Positions 34,281-45,530 of a stretch of 64,000 nucleotides of DNA are shown piece after piece. Positions within the stretch are counted from its first letter, which is position 1; each line of letters opens with the position of its first letter. The notes beneath the pieces are model-generated. The model did no database searches. It was not told the origin of the DNA and saw nothing but the letters and a program-made list of their open reading frames with translations. The translations under genes and the position numbers were made by a program. The DNA is from Saxidomus purpurata (taxonomy: Eukaryota; Mollusca; Bivalvia; Venerida; Veneridae): NCBI GenBank assembly GCA_022818135.1, contig JAFMSR010000008.1, positions 29,122,899 to 29,186,898 on the forward strand, in the 5' to 3' direction.

Positions 34281-34549
34281 AGAATTTAACCAAAAACAAT
34301 TCTTAGGTGACCATATAAGAATCATACTCCAACCGGGATAAAGAGACAGTGCTACAAGAGTGTAGAAGAGTACAAAATAAATATACCCTGGTTGATAGAG
34401 CATTATTTGAACTAGTTTAGAAGACCATTTATGTGTGTGATCATGATGTCCAGTCGGCATACATCCAATGATCCTGTAACTACACACCATGTTCACTATC
34501 TGATGAGCTATATAAAAGTTTAAAATCCGGACGCAACAATGGACCAAAA

Positions 34550-34720
34550 TACAGTAAAGTTCCTGTAATAAGGCCTGTATACAATGGTCTGAATATTGAA
34601 TAGGTCTTTTTATCAAGACCTTTTTACTATAAAATAGGCCATTTGGTTCATAAATGTTTGGTTTTAATAGCGACGTTTGGTCTTACTATCGGGTGGTATT
34701 AAGAGCGGAACTTTACTGTA
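34550..34720. mobile_element. Small inverted-repeat element, unit 2 copy
   Basis: TACAGTAAAGT and ACTTTACTGTA ends as in unit 1, with about 34 bp more interior sequence, also seen in units 3 (46043-46211, degraded right end) and 4 (55175-55344). Confidence 0.65.
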
Positions 34721-35395
34721 TTGTTAGGGACTTAAACCATACCTTGACATTTGATGAATACGGAAAAATATTAAAAAAGCAATGCAAAAATGATACATTT
34801 TTACTTTTATTTCAAAATGAAAAAAGTAAGTATAAAAGTAAATGATAATTTCTCTTTTCTTCAAAGCTTTTTTATGATTAATTATTTATATTATGATATC
34901 TGCTTTGCAGTTTTGTCACAAGTATGGCCCTATAAACTTGTGGTAATTTTAAACTTCAATGACTTTGAATATCCACCTGACAACGATCTAATATACAAGT
35001 ATGCAGTCAAACCTGTCATAAACAAACAGCTTAGAGATTCCATCAAATGTGACCACATAAAACAGTTAATTGCTTAAAACAGCTATATACATGTACTTGT
35101 GTACAAACTTGTTATTAGAGATACAACATCTGCTGCCTGATGCAAGTGCCTGCTTCATTTAAACAGCATTTTAAACAGTACTTTTAAAACCACATACAAT
35201 AAAACTATGATAGATAAAACCCTTTTCCAATATATGTCAATATTCTGTGTAAACTATTAACATATTTTAAAGAAAACTTGTAGTGAGTAATTGAATCAGT
35301 TTAACAATGGTGCAAATAGTTTTGGCAATATTGGGTTCATTATTTGTATGTTTGAGAGTGAAGACAATTTTTCAACTGTGTAACATACGTGACAG

Positions 35396-35560
35396 CAATA
35401 TGATTAAAGGTGTGACAGTCATGTGATCAGGGGTGTTGCAGTCAAATGATTACAAGTGTGACAGTCATGTGATCAGAAGTGTGACAGTCATGTGATTACA
35501 AGTGTGACAGTCATGTGATTTGAGGTGTGACAGTCATGTGAACAAAACGAGTGGCATTTT
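35396..35560. repeat. GTGACAGTCATGTGAT minisatellite (unit 2)
   Basis: About seven copies of the unit, including near-identical GTGTGACAGTCATGTGATTA blocks, at the position matching unit 1. Confidence 0.8.
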
Positions 35561-35923
35561 GTTATATCCATATAGACGGAGGGTTGACAGTACTGTAGAC
35601 AGAAGTGTGACATTTTCGATGGTCATGTGAAACAAAGGGGTCAAATCTATGACAGTCATGTGTACAGATGTTTGACATTTGTCACAATAATGTAAACAAA
35701 ATGAAATGCGATAACTGTGAACATAATGTAAAACCTAAACCGTAACATTTATAAAAGTAATAGAAATATGTATGGCATCTTCAGTAATGTATCAGTTAAG
35801 AAGGCATACACCTAATCACACATATCGACGACATAAACTACAATATGTCAGTAAGCATTACATGATGAATGTACAAAGATTCGTGCAACGGTCTTGTCTT
35901 GTTTAGCACGAAATGTTCATGTA

Positions 35924-38900
35924 CTACTGTGCTGTCCAGAACCACACTGAGGAAATTGCAATACAAATGAGTCCCAGGATAACGCTGGTAATGATCAGGT
36001 TCCTTGCAGAACGTGACATCCTATTGGCACCCTCAAGGTCACCAGCACGCATTAGGGTGTTCGCCTGAAAATGAAATGGAAAATATTGCAAGTATGAATG
36101 CATCTAACATGCATCATTTCAAGCTTGAAATATATCAAAATCGTTACTGTTAGTATATGATTGATACGAGTATCAAAATAAAAGAAATATCGTTTGTGTA
36201 TGTAGGTATGTTAACACCGTACTCTTGTAGTTAAGCATTAATAGACTATGTTAGGCTACAGTAGTGTGTCTTTGTTATATGATAATTCCCGATGTAACTT
36301 GTTTGAGCAGTTTTGAATGAAAGCCTTCTCAAACTATGAAAAAGTTGCTTTCAACTGTATATTCAGAAGAGAAAAACTACACTTTATAATTTTGCACTTT
36401 TAAAGCTAACCGCATTCACTAAATTTACAAACCTCATTTGCATAGTAGATTGCACATAAACCTGTCGGCCAGAAGCAACAAAGACAGGCGATTATAGACG
36501 ATACCATGTAGTCCGGAGCTCGCGGCTGAATAACCACGCCTATATCCTGTTGTGGCTGATTGACTACCTGTAGAAAAATACAAATAATTATACGACTGAA
36601 GTTATTTAAGAAGGATGAACATTTCAGGTACTGGTTAAAGCTAATCTACAGATAGGAAGGTCTGATATCTTTTTTCCGAGCGTCAAACATTTAACACATA
36701 TACTGAAATGCATGGTTATAAATGAAAAATACACGCCCATTTTTGCAGATTTTAGGATGAATTTTACTTTCATAAGAAAATTACTTTTACAATGTAAGTC
36801 CTTGTAGGTTCAGCAGTATGTATATGTGAGTGCTTCCAATCTATTTACTGTAAGGTATAAACAAATAAACCATCAGAAACGAAGCACTCTTCAAACCTCT
36901 TAAACACAATACGTTTACTGATTTAAACATATCAATTCGTGCATTTATGGTGGCTTATTTCTGCCGAGTCGAGTTAGAAACGACACAGTTTTGTCGTGCT
37001 CTCGCGTCGAGTTGGCACCATCGCAAACACCAGACCACAACAACAATAAACAACACCAACTCGACATTGCAAAGGCGAAACAACGACAAAGAAAGGGCGA
37101 CAGTACGACAAAGTGAACGACAGCACGCCAATTAGTTATATCGTGTTTTCGTGTTGTCGCCTACCCACGTTTTGTTCTTCCGTCCTTTGTTTCGTGTTGG
37201 TGGGTACTCCCAACACGACAGTGGCGACACCATGACGAAATAGGCGACATAACGACAGAAATATTCTGAATGATTACAGCACTGCATGTGCATTTTGTGT
37301 AACTGATATGCAAATGTCACCCGGAAGGGGAAATAACGATGTTGCAGATTATCGTGTTGGCAGGGGAGTTATTTCGCGCACTTTCTAGTGTTGACAACCC
37401 CTGCCAAATTAACAAAAGGACAAGAAAAAGGTTAAACAACGAAAGGCTGCTTGGGCGACAACACGATTTAACTATTCATTACACTGTCGTCCTGTATTGT
37501 CGTACTGTCGTCCCTTTAGTTTTATTATTTCAACCTTGTATTGTCACGTGTGGTCGTTATTTCGTGTTGTTATTGACTCACTAAGAACACGACTAAAATG
37601 GATTTGTCGTTAAACGGTTTCGTGTTGTCCTTTTGGCGAATCCGCCAGAACGACTACGCGACATGCCAAAAATCAGCAACCAAAAATGTAGTTTGTCCCG
37701 TTTTACAGTCATTTTTAATATTGTACTGTAACGTTGTAACTTAAAATAATACTGTTTTAAAACCGTATTATAACTCACAAAAGGCCATGCTGATGTTGTC
37801 ATCAACGGCACAACATTCCAAAGAATACCTTTGCATTTCTTTAAACGGACCGGTGTACAGCAGGCGTTAACCAGTAGATTCGACTTGACTAGATACTTAC
37901 CACTGTGGTAGCTGTATGAGAATACACAGGCTGTCCATAGCCTCCCCCTGCTTGTGAGGGGTAGGGCGGTTGTCCGTAACCTGCTCCTGCCGGCGGCTGG
38001 TATGCCGGAGGTGGTTCTTCGCCAAATGTGGCATTCTTCCCAGTGTACTCATCCGGTTGATCATAACCTAAAGAAATATTATCAATGAATATGGACTTTC
38101 AAGTCTGCTTATAACATCATCATATTCTTGTCGTAATACTAGTTTTCAAATTAAATGAAGCGTACCAATCTGCGAGACTAATCGAGTAATGGTTTGCTTA
38201 AATATGGACACACTTTTGAGTAAATGGTGACATTTTAAAGCAAAAGATCAGAGGAGGGATCACCTTTGATTTTAGTTTCATTGAAGGCCCCTTCTCGATG
38301 CATTCAAGGACAATAACGGAATAATGGAAATAAATGGCGTGCCGTCAATTTATAGTTAGCACGCGCAAAATGAAAAAAAAATATTAAAACTAATATTGCT
38401 ACTTTTCTTGTAATTTCATCTACTGAAAGAAAAGTTGCCAGTAAATGTGTGATTTCTATACTTAAACATGCTCATGACTATATTTAACGTTTTTTTTTTC
38501 AATTTCAGGTAAAGACAATAGAGCAAAATTGTCACAAAATACACCCGTCACGTGCCCGAAATGCACTGGACACCATGCAACTACAAATTTATCAACCAAG
38601 TTAAATCGTTGTCAATGGAAATTCTGTAACAACCAATTACTGCTACGATGTGGCTGATATTAAAACATATTCACGATGCCTTTATATTTAGTAAATATTT
38701 GACAACAGGTGTGTCAGGTAGAGAACAATCACTGCTTATTAGTACATTATCAGCTATGTATATATATTTTAAGCAGGTGTTTGTTGATCCAACATAAACT
38801 GTTCAAGTAAACTGGCGGATAATTTATGAGCTCCCTCCCCCATCCGCATTGATCCCACTATGCGTACCGTCCATAAATGAAATTTAAAAACACTTAAATA

Positions 38901-41900
38901 AAACATATAGAAGTACAGTTGTAAACTAGCGCTGAAATAAGGAAGTTTTAAGTGATTATGTAGTTTTTTTTTCAGTCAGTTAGAAATATTTCAGTGGTAA
39001 TGTTATTTGATAACGCCACAAACCGAGTGACTCATACAAAAGATTGATATACACGTATAACTGATAACGTCCCTTTGGTTAGTTACCAAATACCTGTGTA
39101 ACTTAGCATCGAATTGTACGATTTCTATGCCCCCTTCGAAGAAGAGGGGTATATTGATTTGCAGATGTCGGTCGGTCGGTACATCGGTCGGTCGGTCGGT
39201 CGGTCGGTCCGTCGGTCGTTCCGTCGGTCGGTCCGTCTACCAACTGGTTTTCTGATGATTAGTCAAGAACGCTTGGGCCTAGGATCCTGAAACTTAATGA
39301 GGAGGTTGGTCATTACCAGCATGGAACCCCTATTGTTTTAGGTCAGTATGTCAAAGGTCATGGTCACAGTGACACGGAATAGTAAAACTGTTTCCAGATG
39401 AATGTTTAAAATGTTTGGACCTAGCATCTTCAAACTTGATGTGGAGGTTTGTCATGACCAGCAGATTTTAAGGTCAAGGTGACTCGTAATTGTAAAACAG
39501 TTTCCGAACGATAACTCGAGAACGCTTTGGCCTAAAATCTTGAAACTTGATGTGAAGGTTGGTCATAACCGGTAGAGGGCCCCTAACGGTTTTGAGATTC
39601 GAAGTTCAAAGGTTAAGCTCACAGTGACCTGGAATTGTAGAAATGTTTTCTGCTCAATAACTTAAGTTACAAGTGACCAATCGCAATGAAATTTAATTTG
39701 TAGGTAGTTTGCGGGGAGAGGAAGCTTGCGATGCATTTGGGGTCACTTGGATCAGATCAAGGTCACTGTTACTGAATTAGAAAAAATTGTTTCCGCTAAA
39801 TAACATGAGTTAGGAGTGACCAATTGCAATGAAACTTGGTGTGTAGGTAACTGGCATGAAAAGGAAGATATTTAAATAGTTTTCTACTAAATTATTGTTT
39901 AAGCAATATTTTTTTTTCCGAGGCGGGAAAGCGGTTGGGGGGGGGGGGCAAGGTCACTGTTACTAAAATTAATTTTTCAAATATTTTTTGTCAGTTTTAA
40001 ATTGTTTTCAGCCCCCTATCCCCCCCCCCACCAAAAAAAAATCTAGAGGTCAAGGTCAAGGGTTTTTTTATTATAAATTTGTTTAACACAAAAAAATTGT
40101 TTCAGTGTTTTATGTCAAGGTCACTACTAAAAATAGATTTTTAAATTTTTTTTTTTAGTTTTTAATTGTTTTTTAGCAAAAAAAATTGTTTAAAGGTCAA
40201 TATTTATTCTACAATTTCAACAGATGACTTTTACTTTCAAAACTGTTCCTTTCATAGTACAACTTTTGCTTTTTTTTGAAGATCAAGATAACTTCGTATA
40301 TATATATTTTTCGAATGCTTATTTTCTTTTTAATTTTTTTATTCTACAATTTCTACAGATGATTTTTACTTTCAAAACTGTTCCTTTCATAGTACATCTT
40401 TTGCATCAAAGGGGGCATACGTGTTTTACAAACAGCTCTTGTTTTCTTTGATTGATTATAAGTATCAGCGACCTAGGACTTCTCCCTGGGCGAACTTGCC
40501 AAGACTCCTGACAGGCGCAGGTTGAAAAGAGATGAATGCAGATACAAGGGAGTCTGGGTACAATACCCTAGCTTTTTTACGAATAGACCCCTTGGTTCTT
40601 TTACATGCCCAGTTTATAGCACCGATACACGTGCGACTACCTCTGTGTTTCTAACCAGTTCATCTCCAAATGGCACTAAACACTAATATCGTAAGATTTA
40701 CTCATTTAAAATAATCGCTTCAATATCAATCATTCAGGGAAAATCAACACGTACAGACTAGAAACTTAATGTACATTTAAATGATATTTGTTCGCCGCAT
40801 TCTTAACCGTAAATTCACGTGATCAAGTTTATTATCTCATTTAAAGCGTTTGATTGTTTGTTAAATATTTACGGTCGCGCGGTGTGCACAGCTATTATGA
40901 ATATCCAAAGCAACCGTAAGTCTTCCCCATATTCGAAAACTTGGAAGTATCATTTGCTGTCATTTCTTAACACGTTGTACTCGGGGAACACTATGCGAAA
41001 CTAAGGGAACACCATGCACCACGCGAGACTAAAGGAACACAAGGCAATACTAATAGTTTCAGTCATGAGAACGTGGTTCAGATCGAAATATCCGTCACTG
41101 AGGGTAACTGCCGAGTTCCCGCATAACAGTAACCCGAGGCGACGGATATTTCCGTCTGAACAAAATGTCACGTGATGGAAATTTTTTCTTGCATAGCGTC
41201 TTGCATTTCATAGTATATTTCTCAGGTTCAAATGATGCATCTAAAAACAAACGATATTTAGACGTTATGATTTGGGAAGTGACGTCACAATGTTTATAAC
41301 GTTACGTCGCAAGTAATTTAGGAAAGTCGTCTGGCACCGGAAATGCCGATCCGATATGCAAGAAAAAGGGAACACCACGGGACTAACGGACGACTCATAA
41401 GAGATCACCACGTGAGACCAAAAGAAAACCATGTGAGACTAACAGACTGATAAGAAGGGATCCCTAAGCGAGACTAAAGGAACACCACGCGAGACTAACA
41501 GACAGATCATTAAAAGGGCTCGACAATTGAGACTAAAGGAACACCACGCGAGACTAACGGACGGATCACCAGGGATCACCATGCGAGACTAAAGGAACAC
41601 CACGCGAGACTAACAGACGGATCGTAAGGGATCACCACGTGTGACTAAAAGAACATCACGCGAGACTAACAGACGGATCATACGGGCTCATCGCGCAAGA
41701 CTAAAGAAACCCTACGTGGGGCCCACGGGGGGCTTACAGACGGATCATAACGGATCACCACGCGAGACTAAAGGAACACCACGCGAGACTAACAGACGGA
41801 TCATAAGGGATCACGCGTGTGACTAAAGGAACACTACGCGAGACTAACAGGCGGATCATTAGGGCTCATCGCGCCAGACTAAAGAAACCCCACGAGGGGC

Positions 41901-43186
41901 TTACAGGGATCACCACGCGAGACTAAAGGAACACCACGCGAGACTAACAGACGGATCATAAGGGATCATCACGCGATACTAAAGGAACACCACGCGAGAC
42001 TAACAGACGGATCATAAGGGCTCATCGCGCCAGACTAAAGAAACCCCACGGGGGGGGGGGCTTAAAAACTGATAATAAAGGCTCACCACGCAGACTAAAG
42101 GAACACCACGCGAGACTATCAGACATATGGACGAACGAATACCATGTCCAACTTGATTGTAGTGTTTACAGAAAGTTTATCATGTACCTATGTTTAGGGT
42201 AAGCTGCCCGGGTGTTGTGCACGACTCAGACACATCCTTGAGGCAAGGTATATACAGAAGTTACAGGGACTGACCAAGTTTTTCAACACATTTTGCAAAA
42301 ATGGCTTTACACATTGTATGTAAATACTCGGGTCTAACCAATATGACGCGATATTGGATACTTAATACTTTGACAATAGTTCGGCAGATCGTTTAAAACT
42401 TCCTTGCTTATACGTGTAATTTAAGGTATGAGACGCCTAAATCGGTGAAAACCGGAAGCAGGTTATTTTGTCTAGGGAACATGCAGACCTACACTATGTG
42501 TTTGATTGCTGATTGGCTGAAACTAAGTGGATGCATACAAGAAAAATTAGTTTGAAATAATCGCTGCATGATAGATCACAAATGAAATATGAAGAGAAAA
42601 ATCTGGATATAAATTATAATCAAAATATTTGGTATTTGAAAATACTGACATATTTGGTCGGTGACCACTAAAACTGCCACAAAAATGGGGGTGGTGTCAT
42701 TGAGCTCCAAATTACTGGCATAAAGTATTGGATCACATGTATAAATTTTGTTATTTTTATGTGGGACTAGGATGATTCTACAAAATAAAGTTCATTTCAG
42801 CAGTCGGTGAGATTTTGGGTAGTCGCACCGGAAGAAATCCTTATAATGTAAGTCTATGGAAATGTATTTAGGCGTCTCATACCTAAAGCCAAGATAATTC
42901 TTTTAACAATTTTCTATTCCATAAATCGCGACATTTTCATGAGTTTTGCAGTAGACCTTTGTAACTGGCAATCTGTCTATGAATCATTATAGTTGATACT
43001 GGTACAGTAGATTTTCTATTGTCTAACGATTTGATCTGGAAACAAGTCACGGTTGTTTAGATTTATAAAATGAACATTTCTCATTTTATACCTGTGTTAT
43101 TAAGTACACATAATGAACCAATTATTAACAAAATGTGGATAAAAAAGTAAAATTAACTCACCCGCTCTTTCCTTGCTGTCTGCCAT
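35924..43186 (-). CDS. CD225/dispanin-family small membrane protein, copy 2 (4 exons)
   Basis: Exons on the minus strand: 43186-43162, 38067-37901, 36567-36433 and 36064-35924. The product is 155 aa. Exon 1 is identical in coding content to copies 1 and 4. The P/G/Y-rich tail has PPAY and a single YQPPAGAGYGQ unit. The CD225 core is DYMVSSIIACLCCFWPTGL with the double cysteine at 94-95 and AGD at 116-118. The second hydrophobic segment ends WFWTAQ, four codons short of copy 1 and without the SGE tail. Intron 1 is about 5.1 kb because it holds a minisatellite, a 1.3-kb element and a 463-bp repeat. All splice sites and the frame are intact, so I expect it to be expressed. Confidence 0.88.
38509..38657 (+). 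other. CPKC exon-like frame, unit 2
   Basis: An acceptor-like TTTTTTTTCAATTTCAG precedes the same 149-nt frame as in unit 1, with the TGA at the same place. One arginine codon is changed to cysteine (NRCQW). Function unknown. Confidence 0.3.
39125..40443. mobile_element. TATGCCCCC element, unit-2-specific insertion
   Basis: TATGCCCCCTTCGAAGAAG at the left is inverted as AAAGGGGGCATA at 40408-40419, and a CAGCTCTTGTT tail follows. Inside are a (GGTC)n block and several ~180-bp units with CTGAAACTTGATGTGGAGGT, GGTCATGACCAGC and AAGGTCACAGTGACC. Units 3 and 4 read continuously through GTACGATTTT... TTCTTTGATTG, giving an empty site. No protein; poly-C, poly-A and poly-T stretches mark decay. 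Confidence 0.75.
39170..39235 (+). repeat. (CGGT)n-like simple repeat
   Basis: GTCGGTCGGTCGGTAC followed by more TCGGTCGG and variant TCCGTCGG words within the TATGCCCCC element. Confidence 0.8.
40990..42125. repeat. GAGACTAA minisatellite (unit 2, expanded)
   Basis: About 20 units of roughly 50 bp alternating AGACTAAAGGAACACCACGC and GAGACTAACAGACGGATCAT, with variants such as GCTCATCGCGCCAGACTAAA. It is by far the longest of the four arrays. It overlaps the 41641-41826 frame, which is repeat translation. Confidence 0.85.
42425..42893. mobile_element. 463-bp repeat with inverted ends, intron 1 of copy 2
   Basis: AGGTATGAGACGCCTAAAT at the left is mirrored by ATTTAGGCGTCTCATACCT at the right. 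Unit 1 has an empty site (TGTAATTTGAGCCAAGA) where unit 2 reads TGTAATTTA-element-AAAGCCAAGA, so this is a post-duplication insertion. It differs from the two copies in unit 4 at several shared sites. Confidence 0.8.
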
Positions 43187-43325
43187 TTTCAAAACAACGT
43201 TTAAAATCTAAAAATGTATACATGTTATGATATTACCTGGCACTCATTATTCATCGCCAATATCTTCGGGTACGTTCGGGTGTTTTCGTTGTTTCCATTG
43301 ATTATCATAGTTTGCACTGCAAAGT

Positions 43326-43384
43326 CAGTGGCGTAGTGGTAAGATGCCTTACTTGAATGCAAGGTTCCTTAGGTTCCAATCCTG
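43326..43384 (+). repeat. tRNA-related sequence upstream of copy 2
   Basis: GTCAGTGGCGTAGTGGTAAG, resembling an A box, and TAGGTTCCAATCCTGC, a mutated B box. It is the counterpart of 28105-28165. Confidence 0.5.
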
Positions 43385-43863
43385 CACAGATAATTTAAAT
43401 TTCTATAAGAGTATGGCTATTTTTATGTAATTTGTGACACTGTCTTATGCACCATTTTCGCCTTTTATATATTCTATATTTCGTTTGATTTTTTTTATTG
43501 TTGGTTCACTTTGCTTAGTTTTCTGTGTTTTTATTTTTTTGTATTAATCCTTTAATATTATTGATATTCATGGCATTTCAGGAATTACATAAAATTACAC
43601 CGTTGAGTGAATGTTTTTCCGTCTGTCCCTGGGTTATCTTCGAAATCCTTCGATTTATTAGCCGAGGTAATCTTATCTTTAGAGCGTAGCTGTCAAGTTG
43701 ATGATTTGCTCGTCGACATTTTCTGTTCTATTTACAGATGTATGCAGGACGACGGAGAAAGAATGCTCAAATAAGCATTAAAAATCTTGAAACCCCGTGC
43801 TGAACAACGACAATAGTGAATACATTTAATGCAACGAAACGATTAGAAAAAGTAAAACAAGAA

Positions 43864-43935
43864 ATCAAACAAGACTCGAGCCTGTAACGCTTGATTGGAA
43901 GTCAAACGCCTGATCCACTACCACATAGCGGAATG
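43864..43935 (-). repeat. tRNA-Gly-like relic, minus strand
   Basis: The reverse strand reads GCTATGTGGTAGTGGATCAG, then a GACTTCCAATC anticodon-loop-like segment (TCC) and CAGGCTCGAGTCTTG. A paralogue lies at 54420-54482 in unit 3. Stems are incomplete. Confidence 0.45.
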
Positions 43936-44435
43936 CGATTTCTAGCATATCGAATCAGCATTTCCGGTGATCATTTACCAATGCCAGATAAACCAGTCTG
44001 GCCGCCCCCTCCTATGTCAGACGACTCTCGTTAATTACTATAAACATTGTGACGTCAACTTCCCAAACACAACGTCTGAAATTTACTTCAAAGTTCAACA
44101 CGGAATGCAAGAAAAAAATTATATCATGAGACATTTGATTTGTCACTTCGGGTTACTGTTTTGCGGGAACTCGGCGTCGAAACACGGATATTTCGATATG
44201 AATCTCGTGTTCATGACAGAAACTATTAATCTGGTATTGTATGAAATTGATATTTAATATCAATCGCTTGTTATATTTGTATCCGAAGATTACCGACTTC
44301 ATACGAAATATTCATGAGTGCCAGTTCAATGTAATCGCATAATTATGTTTTGTTTACATATTTTAGACCTGCTATTATTGAAAACAGGGGAAACAACTAT
44401 CTATGACAATGTTATATTTGAATTAAATCTCTTGT
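43936..44435. other. Unassigned sequence in unit 2
   Basis: No supported gene; the 96-aa plus frame at 43967-44257 has no recognisable domain. Confidence 0.35.
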
Positions 44436-44439
44436 CCAT

Positions 44440-44526
44440 ACAGAGGACGAAATAGTCCAGTGGTTACGGCAGAAGACTGTTAGCTAGTATATCTTTCACT
44501 CAGCTGGTTCAAATCCCACAGAGTGA
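44440..44526 (+). repeat. tRNA-related sequence
   Basis: ATAGTCCAGTGGTTACGGC and GCTGGTTCAAATCCCA fit pol III boxes with tRNA-like spacing. There is no acceptor pairing. Confidence 0.45.
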
Positions 44527-44689
44527 AGTATGTTTATGTATGACATTTTGTTTACTTTTATATAGCAGTTTATGGTCAGTGTAAACTATAATCATGCATT
44601 CTGAAAGCATGTTACGACAGTAGTACAAGACAGAATCGTGCAAAATACATTTTGCAACTAATGGCTATAATTAAGTCCGCCTCAGTAGT

Positions 44690-44757
44690 CGAGTGGTTGA
44701 AATCACTGTAATCTCTCATATATTAAGGGTCATGGGTTCGAGTCCTGCTACCGACCA
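44690..44757 (+). repeat. tRNA-related sequence, Leu/Ser-like arm spacing
   Basis: CTCAGTAGTCGAGTGGTTGA and CATGGGTTCGAGTCCTGC match A and B boxes. The acceptor ends GTCCGCC and ACCGACC do not pair, so it is a pseudogene or SINE head. Confidence 0.45.
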
Positions 44758-45470
44758 TGTCTCTTGATAAGAGAAAGTTTGCAGTTTCTCATGGAGGATA
44801 AGAGTCTAGTTCTCTTTCTTTCCATGAAAGATGGTAGCCAGGTTGAAAATGACCAAAATACGGTTCGACCTGGCGAAAATCTGCTACAACAACTAATATA
44901 TTTAAAATTCAAGGTAGAGGTAAAGCTATATACGAAGGTACTTGAAAAATAATGATTTTCGGCTTATTTTTTCCCTCTTTGATTGTGTCTGACGGAAGAG
45001 GGGGAGGACTCTGTGATGGGCAGTTTTTAAATCCCACTGGGACGAAACTGTTTTGATTTCTGTCCTCTGGCCTGTTTCGTCGGGCCCTTAAGGGTGTTTC
45101 TCTTGGTGCTCTGCCTTCTGCAAAGGCATTGAGTACATACGTTTTTTGGTTCTCAAGGTTTGCTTTTTATATATTCATACACGAGCATTTTTGTGTTTTA
45201 CATACCATGCCTTTTGTTTCCATTGCGTGTGTTAGAGTTTCACCTAGCAGGGATTACTTTTATTTACACTGTCCTGTGACTTTGGAACATGGTGGGGGTA
45301 AGAGTGAGGTTGGGTGCGCACCATAAACCGGTTTAAGCTCCCCAGTGGTGTTTTTGCCACTGACCGTTCCAAGGCGGTGCCCCACTGTGTTCCGTTAATT
45401 GTTCGTTTTGTCCTCGTGTGTTTGCTTTGTATGCTTGTGTGTGTTGGTAGTGTATGTTTGTGTGTGTACA
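44758..45470. other. Unassigned sequence
   Basis: No gene recognised. It is GC-richer than its surroundings, ending in GTGTGTTGGTAGTG words that grade into the TG microsatellite. Confidence 0.35.
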
Positions 45471-45471
45471 T

Positions 45472-45474
<3 letters not shown>

Positions 45475-45529
<55 letters not shown>
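45475..45529 (+). repeat. (TG)n microsatellite, about 27 repeats
   Basis: A near-perfect TG run. It creates long cysteine/valine or threonine/histidine frames on both strands at 45244-45645 that are not genes. Confidence 0.95.

Positions 45530-45530
<1 letters not shown>

Noticed and set aside
34251..34616. 121-codon minus frame at the start of unit 2, with shorter relatives at 45780-46040 and 54808-55108
   Set aside because: It runs across the LTR end and a small inverted-repeat element. Its relatives are broken and start at different points, so no gene is supported.
40990..42125. CRISPR-like regular repeat array
   Set aside because: Units are contiguous and degenerate with no unique spacers, and the setting is a eukaryotic intron; it is a minisatellite.
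44690..44757. Functional tRNA gene
   Set aside because: A- and B-box words are good, but the acceptor ends do not pair. The other tRNA-like loci fail in the same way.
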